Assembly (NCBI GenBank): GCA_017456055.1
Contig: JAFTKC010000006.1
Coordinates: 175,618 to 239,617 of the forward strand
Direction: 5' to 3'
DNA: 64,000 nucleotides
Source: Clostridia bacterium
Lineage (GTDB): Bacteria > Bacillota > Clostridia > Christensenellales > Borkfalkiaceae
The notes under the pieces are model-generated. The model searched no databases, had not been told where the DNA came from, and worked only from the letters and a program-made list of their open reading frames with translations. Position numbers and translations under genes: made by a program. Of this stretch, positions 41,972 to 50,917 are shown one piece after another; within the stretch, counting starts at the first letter, position 1, and each line of letters opens with the position of its first letter.

Positions 41972-43212
41972 TAAATTACATTTACGATTGCTACAATATT
42001 CTAAACAAGGTATATAGCGATAAAACTTATCTTAAGCAAGCGATAAACGGCACGATAATTGAAGAAAAAAATCGCGCGTTAACCATAAAAACTTGCTACG
42101 GAGTTTTAGATAGAGATATAGAACTTAGTTATTATATAAAAAAGTTGACGGATAAAAGCCCAAAACTCGTAATAAGAACTATACTAAAAATCTCAATGTA
42201 CGCAATAAAATACCTTAATAAAAAGGAATACGCCGTCACGGAAAACGCAGTAGCCTTAACTAAAAAGTTGGGCAAGACGGGAGCGAGTGGCTTTGTAAAC
42301 GCATTTTTAAGAAGATTTATAAAGGAAAAAATTGACTTTCCAGAAAAGAAAGAAGAAAATTTATCTATAAAATATTCCTACCCTGAGTTTGCCGTAAAAA
42401 AACTTATAAAAACGTACGGCGAAGGGAGAACGGAGAGTATAATATCGGCAACAAACCCTTACCAAACGCTCGTTTTTTATGGAGTGGACGGAGAAGAATA
42501 CTTAACTAATCTAGGCGTAAAACATCAAAAAACTCCTTATGAAAATGTTTTTAGCGTAGAAAATTTTACTAGAAATATAGACTTTGATAAGGGAGTATAC
42601 ACGTATCAAGCGCTAGGCTCGGTGGCTATATGCGACGGAGTGGAAAAAGGGAATAAGTTATTAGATTGTTGCTCAGCCCCTGGTGGAAAAAGCGTTAGAT
42701 TATCTAGTAAATTCGATAGCGTAATTTCGTGGGACGTTCACGAGCATAGAGTAGCACTTATTACGGCTTACAAAGAGCGTATGGGCGTAAAAAATATAAG
42801 TGAAGAGCAAAAAGACGCTAAGATTTTTGATAAAGAATTAGTTTCTCAATTCGACGCAGTTTTAGTAGATGCGCCGTGCTCTGGGCTTGGAGTTGTTAAC
42901 GATAATCCAGATATAAAGTTAAATAGAGAAGAAAACTCTATAAAAGAGTTAATTTTGGAACAAGAAAAAATCTTAAACACGGTAAAAAATTACGTAAAAA
43001 AAGGTGGATATTTATACTACTCCACTTGCTCGGTGCTAGATGAAGAAAATTATCTTCAAATGGAAAAATTCGTTAAAGAAAATCCCGAATTTTCGCCTTG
43101 TGAGATAGAGAGTAAACTAGAGGGCGAAGTTAAGAAGATAGGAATTCAGTATTTGCCCGATATTTCTAAAGGTTTAGGGTTTTACTTTGCAAAATTAAAA
43201 AGAATATCGTAA
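41968..43212 (+). CDS. rsmB: 16S rRNA m5C967 methyltransferase RsmB
   Basis: The 414-residue protein has an N-terminal NusB-like helical domain (about 1-140) and a Rossmann methyltransferase domain. LLDCCSAPGGKSVRL is the SAM motif, and the catalytic Cys pair is in DAPCSGLG and YYSTCSV. Its ATG overlaps the fmt stop by four bases (ATGA), so translation depends on fmt being translated to its end, another reason the internal fmt stop is suspicious. Typical def-fmt-rsmB-rlmN order. Confidence 0.95.
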   Translation: MINYIYDCYNILNKVYSDKTYLKQAINGTIIEEKNRALTIKTCYGVLDRDIELSYYIKKLTDKSPKLVIRTILKISMYAIKYLNKKEYAVTENAVALTKKLGKTGASGFVNAFLRRFIKEKIDFPEKKEENLSIKYSYPEFAVKKLIKTYGEGRTESIISATNPYQTLVFYGVDGEEYLTNLGVKHQKTPYENVFSVENFTRNIDFDKGVYTYQALGSVAICDGVEKGNKLLDCCSAPGGKSVRLSSKFDSVISWDVHEHRVALITAYKERMGVKNISEEQKDAKIFDKELVSQFDAVLVDAPCSGLGVVNDNPDIKLNREENSIKELILEQEKILNTVKNYVKKGGYLYYSTCSVLDEENYLQMEKFVKENPEFSPCEIESKLEGEVKKIGIQYLPDISKGLGFYFAKLKRIS

Positions 43213-43220
43213 AGGAAAAA

Positions 43221-44276
43221 ATGAAAGAGAGTTTATTGTCTTTTAGTTTAGAAAAGATAAAAAACTTAATAGTAGAAGAATTTGGCGAAAAGCCCTTTAG
43301 AGCAGGGCAAATCTTTTCACGTCTTCATTTAGGCGAAGAATTTTTTGAGATGACTGCTCTTTCTAATGATTTAAGAGAAAAATTAACCGAAAAATATTCG
43401 GCATTACCCGTAAAGATAATAAAGACTCTAAAGTCTACTGACGGCACGGAAAAGTTTTTGTTTTTACTTGAAGACGGCAACGTTGTTGAAGGCGTGTTAA
43501 TGCGCTATAAGCACGGCTCTTCACTATGTATATCCACTCAAGTAGGGTGCAGAATGGGTTGCGCCTTTTGTGCATCGGGGCTAAACGGCTTAGTTAGGAA
43601 TCTTTCGGCAGGCGAAATACTAGGTGAAGTAATTTGCGTAAACAAATATCTCGGTGGAGGATTGGGCGAAAAGAGAAAGGTTATAAACCTAGTGCTTATG
43701 GGGAGTGGCGAGCCACTCGATAACTACGATAACGTTGTGGAGTTTTTAAGGCTAGTTTCATTTAAGGACGGTATAAATATAAGCCCAAGAAATATAAGTT
43801 TATCTACTTCTGGCTTAGTTCCTAAAATGAAGAGATTGGCAGAAGAAAACCTAAGCGTAAACTTAACCGTTTCACTTCACTCTCCCTTTGATGAAGAGCG
43901 AAAAAAGATAATGCCTGTTGCAAAAAAATATTCAATAAAAGAGATATTAGAAGCGTGCAAACATTACTTTGATAGAACGGGAAGAAGATACATCTTTGAA
44001 TACGTTTTAATAAAGGGCGAAAATGATAGAAGAGAGCACGCAGAAGAACTTATAAAACTTCTAAAAGGTAGACCTTGCCACGTAAATCTTATAAGACTAA
44101 ACGAAGTAAAGGAAAACGATTTAAAAGGTGGAACGGAAAAGGAAGCCTACCAGTTTTTAGGACTACTAGAACGTGGTGGACTATCTGCTACCGTTAGGCG
44201 TAAAATGGGCGAAGACATAGAAGGGGCTTGTGGACAATTAAGGCAAAAATATATCGAACAAACTAAGGAAGACTAG
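43221..44276 (+). CDS. rlmN: Radical SAM 23S rRNA/tRNA m2A methyltransferase RlmN
   Basis: Methylates C2 of A2503 in 23S rRNA and A37 in some tRNAs. The 351-residue protein has the radical-SAM CxxxCxxC as GCRMGCAFCASG, the SAM-binding GSGEPLDN, and the C-terminal catalytic Cys in GACGQL with its partner Cys in the cluster region. AAAGG ribosome site nine bases after rsmB. In Bacillus the next genes are prpC and prkC; here a small membrane protein follows instead. Confidence 0.96.
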   Translation: MKESLLSFSLEKIKNLIVEEFGEKPFRAGQIFSRLHLGEEFFEMTALSNDLREKLTEKYSALPVKIIKTLKSTDGTEKFLFLLEDGNVVEGVLMRYKHGSSLCISTQVGCRMGCAFCASGLNGLVRNLSAGEILGEVICVNKYLGGGLGEKRKVINLVLMGSGEPLDNYDNVVEFLRLVSFKDGINISPRNISLSTSGLVPKMKRLAEENLSVNLTVSLHSPFDEERKKIMPVAKKYSIKEILEACKHYFDRTGRRYIFEYVLIKGENDRREHAEELIKLLKGRPCHVNLIRLNEVKENDLKGGTEKEAYQFLGLLERGGLSATVRRKMGEDIEGACGQLRQKYIEQTKED

Positions 44277-44281
44277 AAAAT

Positions 44282-44851
44282 ATGGATATAAAAATAGTCG
44301 CGGATATTGCAAGTTTTATTGCAATGGTATTAATTGCTACTAGTTATTTTGTAAAGAACAAAAGGAATTACTTATTTTTTCAACTTGTAGGAATAGTATT
44401 TTTAATACTTTCGTTCTTCTTTTCGGTAATGTTCGTCGCGATGATAGGACTTTCAATCGGTTTATTAAGAACGATAACTTTCTTCATCTATGAAAAAAAG
44501 GGCAAGAAAGCACCGCTTATTTGGTCGTTTGTATTTTCAGCATTAACGATAGGTGGATATTTTATAGCGCAAGCCATAAAAGATACAGCAACCCCTTACG
44601 ACGTAATGAATATTATAGCCCTTTGTATGTATGCGTTCATATTTAGAATAAGGGATATAAGAGTGGTAAAATTTACTATGCTAGTGCCGACGGTGTTATC
44701 AATTTTATATAACTTGCTATCGAGCGCGCCAATATTTAACGCACTTTCATATACGATAGAACTAATTGCAAATATAGTTTCAATAATAACCTACTATACT
44801 ATTATGAGTAGAAAAAATATAGCCAAAAATAAAAAGCAAAAGGAAGAATAG
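44282..44851 (+). CDS. YgjV-like inner membrane protein
   Basis: The 189-residue protein has about five to six membrane segments (IASFIAMVLIATSYF, IVFLILSFFFSVMFVAM, LIWSFVFSALTIGGYFI) with cytoplasmic YEKKGKK, and a basic tail KNIAKNKKQKEE. It resembles the YgjV family, whose function is unknown. It lies between rlmN and rsgA, where PrpC and the PASTA kinase PrkC sit in many Firmicutes, with five- and three-base gaps. The position suggests co-expression with ribosome-assembly genes, not a shared function. Confidence 0.7.
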   Translation: MDIKIVADIASFIAMVLIATSYFVKNKRNYLFFQLVGIVFLILSFFFSVMFVAMIGLSIGLLRTITFFIYEKKGKKAPLIWSFVFSALTIGGYFIAQAIKDTATPYDVMNIIALCMYAFIFRIRDIRVVKFTMLVPTVLSILYNLLSSAPIFNALSYTIELIANIVSIITYYTIMSRKNIAKNKKQKEE

Positions 44852-44854
44852 TTT

Positions 44855-45697
44855 TTGATAGGAAGACTAATTAAGGTTTGTTCAAACGGATATACCGTTA
44901 GATGCGAAGAAAAAGATTATCCGTGCAAGGCAAAAGGAAAATTAAAGATAAGTGGCGATGGGCTTTACGTTGGGGATTACGTGGAAATTGAAAACGGCGT
45001 AATCGCTAAAGTCTTGCCGAGAAAAAATAAACTTATTCGCCCAAGAGTTTCTAATATCGACGCAATAGTGGTAGTAGTAGCAGTAGAGCCAAAACCCGAC
45101 TATTATTTAGTGGATAAAGTAGTTTTATCGGGCATAAAAAACGATATAGAAACCGTTATATTAGTTAACAAATCGGATAAGGATAAAAATCTTTTTGAAA
45201 GCGTAAAGAGTCAATACGACGGAGTTGCAAAAGTTTATAGCGTAAGCGCAAAAGATAAAGTTGGAATAGAGCAAGTAAAGGAATTTTTGCAAAATAAAAC
45301 GGTAGTTTTAGCAGGGCAAAGCGCCGTTGGGAAAACTACCTTAGTTAACGCAATATTTTCTTTAGATTTAAGGGTAGGCGAACTTAGTGAAAAGATTCAA
45401 AGGGGCAAGCATACCACCACTTATTCGCAAATATTTATTAAGGACAACGTAAGCGTAATAGATTCGCCGGGGTTTGCGCAGATTGAAGCGTTTGTGGACT
45501 TAGAGGAACTTCCAAATTTATATCAAGAATACCTAGAGTACGCAAGTGAGTGTAGGTTTAGAGGTTGCACTCATACGGACGAGCCCGATTGTCAAGTGAA
45601 AAAAGCAGTAGAAGAGGGCAAACTTTCAAAAGAGAGATACGTGCGATACGTAGAAATATATAACCAAATAAAATGTAGGAGAAAAGATTATGAATAA
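44855..45697 (+). CDS. rsgA: Ribosome small subunit GTPase RsgA
   Basis: Circularly permuted GTPase that checks late 30S assembly. The 280-residue protein starts at TTG 44855 behind AAGGAAGA. An N-terminal OB fold is followed by G4 NKSDKD, then the P-loop GQSAVGKTTLVN and G3 DSPGF. The C-terminal zinc motif is CRFRGCTHTDEPDCQ. The P-loop has Ala where GxSGVGK is common, conservative for a P-loop. Its end overlaps rpe by eight bases, giving coupled translation. Order rsgA-rpe-spoVM matches Bacillus. Confidence 0.94.
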   Translation: MIGRLIKVCSNGYTVRCEEKDYPCKAKGKLKISGDGLYVGDYVEIENGVIAKVLPRKNKLIRPRVSNIDAIVVVVAVEPKPDYYLVDKVVLSGIKNDIETVILVNKSDKDKNLFESVKSQYDGVAKVYSVSAKDKVGIEQVKEFLQNKTVVLAGQSAVGKTTLVNAIFSLDLRVGELSEKIQRGKHTTTYSQIFIKDNVSVIDSPGFAQIEAFVDLEELPNLYQEYLEYASECRFRGCTHTDEPDCQVKKAVEEGKLSKERYVRYVEIYNQIKCRRKDYE

Positions 45698-46346
45698 GAT
45701 TAAGATTGCGCCGTCAATGTTGTCGGCAGACTTTTCAAAATTCGGTGAAGAAGTAAAACTTATCACCGAAAACGGAGCGGACTTTTTGCATTTAGACGTA
45801 ATGGACGGAGTATTTGTAAAAAACATCTCTTTCGGCCCAAAATTTATAAAGGAAGCAAGACCTTATTCAACGGCAATATTCGATACTCACCTAATGATAG
45901 TAGAGCCTTGGAAGTATATCGAAAGGTTTGCCGACGCAGGTTCGGATATTATAACCGTTCACTACGAAGCGTGTAAAGAAAGGCTAGTGGATACCTTAAA
46001 AGCAATCAAATCACTCGGCAAAAAGTGTGGCGCAGTTATTAACCCAGATACGCCTGCATCTGCTATCAAAGATGCAGTAGAAGAGTGTGATATGATACTA
46101 CTAATGAGTGTTTTTCCAGGATTTGGTGGGCAAAAGTTTATCGCAGACGTTTTGCCTAAGGTAGAAGAAGTTAGAAATATGATAAACGCGACTGGTAAAG
46201 ATATAGACCTAGAAATCGACGGTGGAATAAATTTAGAAAACGCACCGCTTGTCAAAAGGGCAGGTGCAAACGTATTAGTTGCGGGAAGCACGGTGTTTAA
46301 CGAAAAAGATAGAAAGGCAATAATTGAAAAATTAAGAAACGAGTAA
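45690..46346 (+). CDS. rpe: Ribulose-phosphate 3-epimerase
   Basis: Interconverts ribulose-5-phosphate and xylulose-5-phosphate in the pentose phosphate pathway. The 218-residue TIM barrel has APSMLSADF, the metal-binding LHLDVMDGVFV, DTHLM, MSVFPGFGGQKF with the catalytic loop, EIDGGI, and the phosphate motif VAGSTVF. It overlaps rsgA by eight bases. It could serve the sugar-phosphate flows of the upstream accessory genes, but its position is the standard housekeeping one. Confidence 0.97.
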   Translation: MNKIKIAPSMLSADFSKFGEEVKLITENGADFLHLDVMDGVFVKNISFGPKFIKEARPYSTAIFDTHLMIVEPWKYIERFADAGSDIITVHYEACKERLVDTLKAIKSLGKKCGAVINPDTPASAIKDAVEECDMILLMSVFPGFGGQKFIADVLPKVEEVRNMINATGKDIDLEIDGGINLENAPLVKRAGANVLVAGSTVFNEKDRKAIIEKLRNE

Positions 46347-46393
46347 AAATTTTAGCACCTAAATACATATCATATATTGTATAGAGGTGTAAA

Positions 46394-46471
46394 ATGAAAA
46401 TATATTGTTTTAAGCCACCAACGATAATAAGAAAAATTCTCAAATTATTCTTTTTGAGAGAAGAGAGATAA
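46394..46471 (+). CDS. spoVM: SpoVM-like sporulation membrane peptide
   Basis: A 25-codon frame begins MKIYCFKPPTIIRK and ends in FFLREER. It lines up with Bacillus SpoVM (MKFYTIKLPKFLGG...) at M1, K2, Y4, K7, P9 and I15, and has the same length and charged ends. The ribosome site GAGGTG is four bases upstream of ATG 46394. It sits after rsgA-rpe exactly where Bacillus has spoVM. SpoVM is an amphipathic helix that recognises forespore membrane curvature and anchors SpoIVA. The Gly pair after FL is replaced here, so it is diverged. The preceding CATATATT could be a sporulation -10, but that is weak. Confidence 0.7.
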   Translation: MKIYCFKPPTIIRKILKLFFLREER

Positions 46472-46477
46472 AAAAAT

Positions 46478-46505
46478 AAGCCCGAATTATTCGGGCTTAA
46501 AAATT
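46478..46505. terminator. Bidirectional terminator
   Basis: Stem AAGCCCGAA (46478-46486) with TTCGGGCTT (46490-46498), flanked by A-rich and T-rich tracts. It separates the spoVM-like gene from the convergent MDR gene. Confidence 0.88.
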
Positions 46506-46516
46506 TTTAAATGCAA

Positions 46517-47533
46517 TTAAATCATTTCAACGATAGTTTCGTAAATTTTTCCTTCTTTTTCGTATTGTTCACTAAGCGTATTAAAAGCGTCTAGAACGTT
46601 TGTATATTTAGTTCCGCCTAGTTTTAAGTGAGAAAAATCTATGGCTTTATTTGCAATTAAGTTAATGCTTGTAGCCGTGTTTCCAAAACCTGAGTTAATG
46701 CAGAGAATATCTAGTTGTTTTTTAACTGCCGGTAGGAAAGAGATGTTAGCGCTCTTATGGAAAAGTCCAGTAAACGCAACTTGAGTACTTTGTCCCGCTA
46801 AGGCAAAAGCCTTACTTGGCGAGATGTTTGAGTCGGAAATGAAAACGACTTTATCGGGTAGTCTACCACTGGTGATAGCCAAAACTTCTTTTTGCCAGTT
46901 GTCGTTAGGGCCGAGAGCGTAGTAAATACCACTATCTTTTGCAATTTGTAAGTTCTCTTCGTCAAGCGTCATAATGATAGGAACGGCTTGGTAGTAGATT
47001 AAAAGTTGTGAGAAGATATTGCCAAAGTTATTAGCGCCTAAAACGGCAACGTAATCGCCCTTTTGAATATTCATCTTATCGAAAATAGCAATACCCCTAG
47101 AGATATAATCGATATAGAGAGAATCGATATCCGAAACGCTATTAGGTAGGGTAAACAATTTGTCTGGTGCAGTGGCAACGAAATCTCTAATAAATCCGTC
47201 GTAATCTTCGCCTGCAGAGAGTGGGTTAGAACATTTATTATAATTGCCCTTTTTGCAGTTGTAGCACTCTTCGCAAGTTTTGGTAGGGTCGATATAAACA
47301 CGTTTACCTTTTTCCAAGCCGAAAAGATTGGTTTCAGCCTCGCTGACCAAGCCAATACCCGAAGAACCTAAAACTATTTCATCGCACTCAAGTTCACCTC
47401 TAAATCTCAAAACGTCGGAAAGAGTGATTAAAGCCTTGCTAACTTTAACCTTTGCTTGAGCCGAAGAAGGAATTTCTTCATTAATTTCAACTTCATTTAA
47501 AGTAAATGGTTTAGTAATCTTATAACCCTTCAT
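46517..47533 (-). CDS. Medium-chain dehydrogenase/reductase-like protein lacking catalytic zinc ligands
   Basis: The MDR fold (338 residues) has a structural-zinc lobe CEECYNCKKGNYNKC that is intact. The usual catalytic ligands are gone: where CGxCGTD stands, this protein reads ALITLSDVLRF, and GHE is replaced by SSGIG. The nucleotide-binding loop VLGANNFGNIFSQLL is also altered from GxGxxG. So it is probably not a zinc alcohol dehydrogenase and may have become a binding or structural protein. Ribosome site GAGG. It is a monocistronic reverse gene inserted between spoVM and rpmE. Confidence 0.78.
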   Translation of the reverse strand: MKGYKITKPFTLNEVEINEEIPSSAQAKVKVSKALITLSDVLRFRGELECDEIVLGSSGIGLVSEAETNLFGLEKGKRVYIDPTKTCEECYNCKKGNYNKCSNPLSAGEDYDGFIRDFVATAPDKLFTLPNSVSDIDSLYIDYISRGIAIFDKMNIQKGDYVAVLGANNFGNIFSQLLIYYQAVPIIMTLDEENLQIAKDSGIYYALGPNDNWQKEVLAITSGRLPDKVVFISDSNISPSKAFALAGQSTQVAFTGLFHKSANISFLPAVKKQLDILCINSGFGNTATSINLIANKAIDFSHLKLGGTKYTNVLDAFNTLSEQYEKEGKIYETIVEMI

Positions 47534-47560
47534 AAAATCCTCGAAATCGAATTTAAGGTA

Positions 47561-47589
47561 ATTGTACTACAAAAAAAAGAAAAAGGCAA
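47561..47589 (-). promoter_or_regulatory. Promoter of the MDR-like gene
   Basis: On the minus strand TTGCCT (47584-47589), 17 nt, TACAAT (47561-47566). A leader of about 20 nt carries the GAGG site. Confidence 0.65.
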
Positions 47590-47663
47590 GCAAAAAACAA
47601 GGGGGGATAAAAATTAAAAAATCAAGAAAAAAATAAAAAAGCAAAAAAACGGCTTGATAATAG

Positions 47664-47692
47664 TTGACTAAATTCAAAAAATTTAATATAAT
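47664..47692 (+). promoter_or_regulatory. Promoter of rpmE
   Basis: TTGACT (47664-47669), 17 nt, TATAAT (47687-47692), near consensus and fitting a ribosomal protein gene. Confidence 0.82.
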
Positions 47693-47723
47693 ATGCAGGT
47701 AAATAAGAGAAAGAGGTGTTTAT

Positions 47724-47933
47724 ATGAAAGAAAGTATTCATCCAGATTATCACGAGGTGACTGTTGTTTGCGCTTGTGGCGAAACTTTCAAAACCGGTTC
47801 TACTAAAAAAGGCGATACTATAAAGGTTGATATTTGCAGTAAATGTCATCCCTTCTTTACTGGTAAGCAAAAACTTGTAGACACTGGTGGCCGAGTTGAT
47901 AAGTTCAACAAGAGATACGGCAAGGCAAAATAG
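47724..47933 (+). CDS. rpmE: Ribosomal protein L31, zinc-binding form
   Basis: 50S protein bridging the subunits, 69 residues. [22 protein letters not shown] opens it. The CxC and later [10 protein letters not shown] give four cysteines for one zinc, which is the C+ type that bacteria swap for a C- paralogue under zinc limitation. The end [16 protein letters not shown] is standard. AAAGAGG ribosome site. Confidence 0.97.
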   Translation: MKESIHPDYHEVTVVCACGETFKTGSTKKGDTIKVDICSKCHPFFTGKQKLVDTGGRVDKFNKRYGKAK

Positions 47934-47949
47934 TTTTTCTGTATTAAAA

Positions 47950-47987
47950 GGCTTTAAGGGTAATTTTACACTTAAAGCCATTTTTTT
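47950..47987 (+). terminator. Rho-independent terminator
   Basis: Stem GGCTTTAAG (47950-47958) with CTTAAAGCC (47971-47979) and a seven-T run (47981-47987). Ends rpmE. Confidence 0.9.
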
Positions 47988-48019
47988 AAAAAGTACTCAT
48001 AAAAAAGCGAGAAAAATTG

Positions 48020-49822
48020 ATGGGTAAGAAAGAAAAAACGTGCAAAGTTTCAATAGGTGGTCAAGCGGTATTAGAGGGCGTAATGATGCGTGGAAAAACC
48101 GCAATGGCAACTGCCGTTAGAGATAGCGACGGGATAATAAGATTAGAAACTAAAAGGATAAAACCTTTAGGAAGCAATAATCTTTTTTTTCGCTTGCCTA
48201 TAATTCGTGGAGTAGTTAACTTTTTGTCATCAATGTTCGGTGGAACGGCAGTATTAATGCGCTCGGCGGATGTTTTTGGAGAAGGTGAGCCAAGTAAATT
48301 AGAAAAGTGGTTTGCGGAAAAATTAAAAGTTAACGTAATGAGCGTGGTGAGTATATTTTCCTTAGTTTTAGGTTTAGCGCTTGCTATAGGCTTGTTTATC
48401 TTTTTGCCACAGTTAATAAGAGTGGGCTTGCAAAAACTTTTTAATAACGGATTAGAGTTTAACGTTTGGGCAACCAATTTTATTGAAGGTGGAGTAAAAC
48501 TAATAATATTTGTCAGTTATATCCTTTTAGTTTCGTTATTAAAGGATATAAAAAGAACGTTTATGTACCATGGAGCAGAGCATAAAACCATCACTTGCTA
48601 TGAAAAGGGCTTAGAATTAACGGTGGAAAACGCTAGAAAATGTAAACGAGTTCACGATAGGTGTGGAACGACTTTTTTGGTGTTCGTAATGCTCGTTAGT
48701 ATAATATTATTCGCTCTTTTTGAAAGTCTATTGTATCAATATCAAATAGAACTCAGTAAAGGCATAAGGATATTATGCAAAATTGGATTTTTGCCGATAG
48801 TTGCAGGGCTTTCATACGAACTTCTTAAAGGGTTATCAAAAACCGATTGCTTTATATTTTTCCCCTTAAAAGTTCCAGGGCTACTTTTACAAAGGATAAC
48901 AACGCGTGAGCCAAGCGACGATATGTTAGAAGTTGCGATAACCGCTTTTAGTAAAGTTTTAGAAATGGATAGCGACCAAAGTATAAAAGAGCAAACTTTC
49001 GTGCTTCCATTAAAGAGAGAAGAATTAACTAAAAACGTTATCGAAAAATTAAAGGAAAACGGAATAGAAGAAAGGGCAGAAGCCGAGTGGATAGTATCAA
49101 TAACCTTAGGCGTAAAGAGAGATGAAGTTTACTTAACTAATCTCGTCACTCCAAAATACGTAGAAAAGGTAAACGCCGTGGTGGAAGAGAGAATCACTGG
49201 CAAACCACTATGGTATTGTATAGGCGACACGGACTTTTACGGATATAAAATAAAAGTGGATAATAGAGTTCTAATTCCACGTCCTGAAACAGAAGAATTA
49301 GTTTTAAGAGCAAAAGAGTATATAACCGATAAAAGCCAAGTATTAGACATGTGTACTGGTAGTGGAGCGATAGCCATTGCAATAAAGAAAGAAACTAACG
49401 CAATGGTCACTGCAGTAGACATCAGTAGTGGCGCTTTAGAATTAGCCAAAGAAAACGCAAAATTAAACGGCGCAGATATAGAATTTATAGAAAGCGATAT
49501 GTTTACTAGTTTAGAGGGTAGAAAATTCGACGTAATAATTTCTAATCCGCCTTATATAAAAACTAAAGACTTATCGGGGCTACAAAAGGAAGTAAAAGAA
49601 TTTGAACCAATGCTTGCGCTTGACGGCGGAGAAGACGGTTTAACGTTTTATAAAATAATAGCCGAAAAAGTAGAAAAGCACTTAAACGAAAATGGTGTAT
49701 TACTAATGGAAATAGGCTATAATCAAAGTGAAGAAGTAATGGGTTTATTTAGTGGATATAAAGAGATATCTGCGATAAAAGACCTAGAAAATAAGGATAG
49801 AATAATCAAGGTGGTATTTTAA
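48020..49822 (+). CDS. prmC: DUF1385 (YqhQ) membrane protein fused to release factor methyltransferase PrmC
   Basis: One 600-residue reading frame holds two usually separate proteins. Residues 1 to about 315 are DUF1385/Yqh[15 protein letters not shown], two or more membrane segments ([19 protein letters not shown]), and [13 protein letters not shown] with [10 protein letters not shown]. About residue 330 onward is Prm[12 protein letters not shown] motif [12 protein letters not shown] and catalytic ISNPPYI. PrmC methylates the Gln of the GGQ loop of release factors, and prfA follows with a one-base overlap (TAATG). DUF1385 function is unknown; the fusion tethers PrmC to the membrane. Start ATG 48020, weak ribosome site. 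Confidence 0.9.
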   Translation: MGKKEKTCKVSIGGQAVLEGVMMRGKTAMATAVRDSDGIIRLETKRIKPLGSNNLFFRLPIIRGVVNFLSSMFGGTAVLMRSADVFGEGEPSKLEKWFAEKLKVNVMSVVSIFSLVLGLALAIGLFIFLPQLIRVGLQKLFNNGLEFNVWATNFIEGGVKLIIFVSYILLVSLLKDIKRTFMYHGAEHKTITCYEKGLELTVENARKCKRVHDRCGTTFLVFVMLVSIILFALFESLLYQYQIELSKGIRILCKIGFLPIVAGLSYELLKGLSKTDCFIFFPLKVPGLLLQRITTREPSDDMLEVAITAFSKVLEMDSDQSIKEQTFVLPLKREELTKNVIEKLKENGIEERAEAEWIVSITLGVKRDEVYLTNLVTPKYVEKVNAVVEERITGKPLWYCIGDTDFYGYKIKVDNRVLIPRPETEELVLRAKEYITDKSQVLDMCTGSGAIAIAIKKETNAMVTAVDISSGALELAKENAKLNGADIEFIESDMFTSLEGRKFDVIISNPPYIKTKDLSGLQKEVKEFEPMLALDGGEDGLTFYKIIAEKVEKHLNENGVLLMEIGYNQSEEVMGLFSGYKEISAIKDLENKDRIIKVVF

Positions 49823-50898
49823 TGTTTAAGAAACTCGATAAAATGCTAGATAGATTTGAAAAACTTAACGAAATGGTTTCAGATCCAAACGTAATCGCAA
49901 AAATGGACGAGTGGACGGCGTATTCAAAAGAACTTTCGGACATAACCGAAACGGTAGAGAAATATACCGAGTATAAAAAGACCAAGAAAGAGATAGAAGA
50001 TTTAGAAACTTCAATATCGCTTGAAAAAGATGCGGAAATGAAATCGTTTATGGAAAACGAACTTCAAGAGTGCAAGCAAAAGTTAGAAGAGATTTCAGGT
50101 GAACTTCGCATATTGCTTTTACCTAAAGACCCCGACGACGACAAGAACGTTATAATGGAAATTAGAGCGGGCGCAGGTGGAGAGGAAGCGAGTCTATTTG
50201 CGTACGAACTTTATAGAATGTACGTAAAATACGCCGAGAAAAATCGTTGGAAGACTGAAGAAATTGAAAACAACTCTACTGAACTTGGAGGAGTAAAAGA
50301 AGTAGTATTTTCGATTTCGGGAAAATCTTGCTTTGGTAAACTCAAGTTTGAAAGTGGCGTTCATAGAGTACAAAGAGTACCTGAAACTGAATCACAAGGA
50401 AGAGTTCACACTTCAACTGCAACGGTAGCGGTATTGCCAGAAGCCACCGACGTAGAAATTAAAATTGAGGAAAAAGACCTAAGGGTAGACACGCTGAGAA
50501 GTAGTGGAGCAGGTGGACAACACGTAAATAAAACGGAATCTTGTATAAGATTAACGCATATTCCAACGGGAATAGTAGTTTTGTGCCAAGACGAGCGTTC
50601 ACAAACTAAAAACAGAGAAAAAGCGATGAAAGTATTAAAGAGTAGACTTTACGACTTTTACCAATCGCAAGCAGATAAAGAATATTCGGAAAATCGCCGT
50701 AGCCAAGTAGGAACGGGCGATAGGTCTGAAAGAATTAGAACGTACAACTTCCCACAAGGAAGAGTGACCGACCATAGAATAGGATTAACTCTACACTCAA
50801 TAGACACCTTCTTAATGGGTGATATCGAAGAGATGGTAGAGGCGCTTAAGATAGCGGATAGAGAGGCAAAACTCTCAGCGGGATTTGATGAAGAATAG
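49822..50898 (+). CDS. prfA: Peptide chain release factor 1
   Basis: Recognises UAA and UAG and triggers peptide release. The 358-residue protein has the [18 protein letters not shown] domain and the catalytic [16 protein letters not shown] (GGQ near residue 230). [28 protein letters not shown] follows. Its Gln is the target of the PrmC domain just upstream, and the start codon overlaps the PrmC stop by one base. The RF1 rather than RF2 identity is by overall sequence and length. Confidence 0.96.
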   Translation: MFKKLDKMLDRFEKLNEMVSDPNVIAKMDEWTAYSKELSDITETVEKYTEYKKTKKEIEDLETSISLEKDAEMKSFMENELQECKQKLEEISGELRILLLPKDPDDDKNVIMEIRAGAGGEEASLFAYELYRMYVKYAEKNRWKTEEIENNSTELGGVKEVVFSISGKSCFGKLKFESGVHRVQRVPETESQGRVHTSTATVAVLPEATDVEIKIEEKDLRVDTLRSSGAGGQHVNKTESCIRLTHIPTGIVVLCQDERSQTKNREKAMKVLKSRLYDFYQSQADKEYSENRRSQVGTGDRSERIRTYNFPQGRVTDHRIGLTLHSIDTFLMGDIEEMVEALKIADREAKLSAGFDEE

Positions 50899-50917
50899 AT
50901 AGAATTTGGAGACGATT

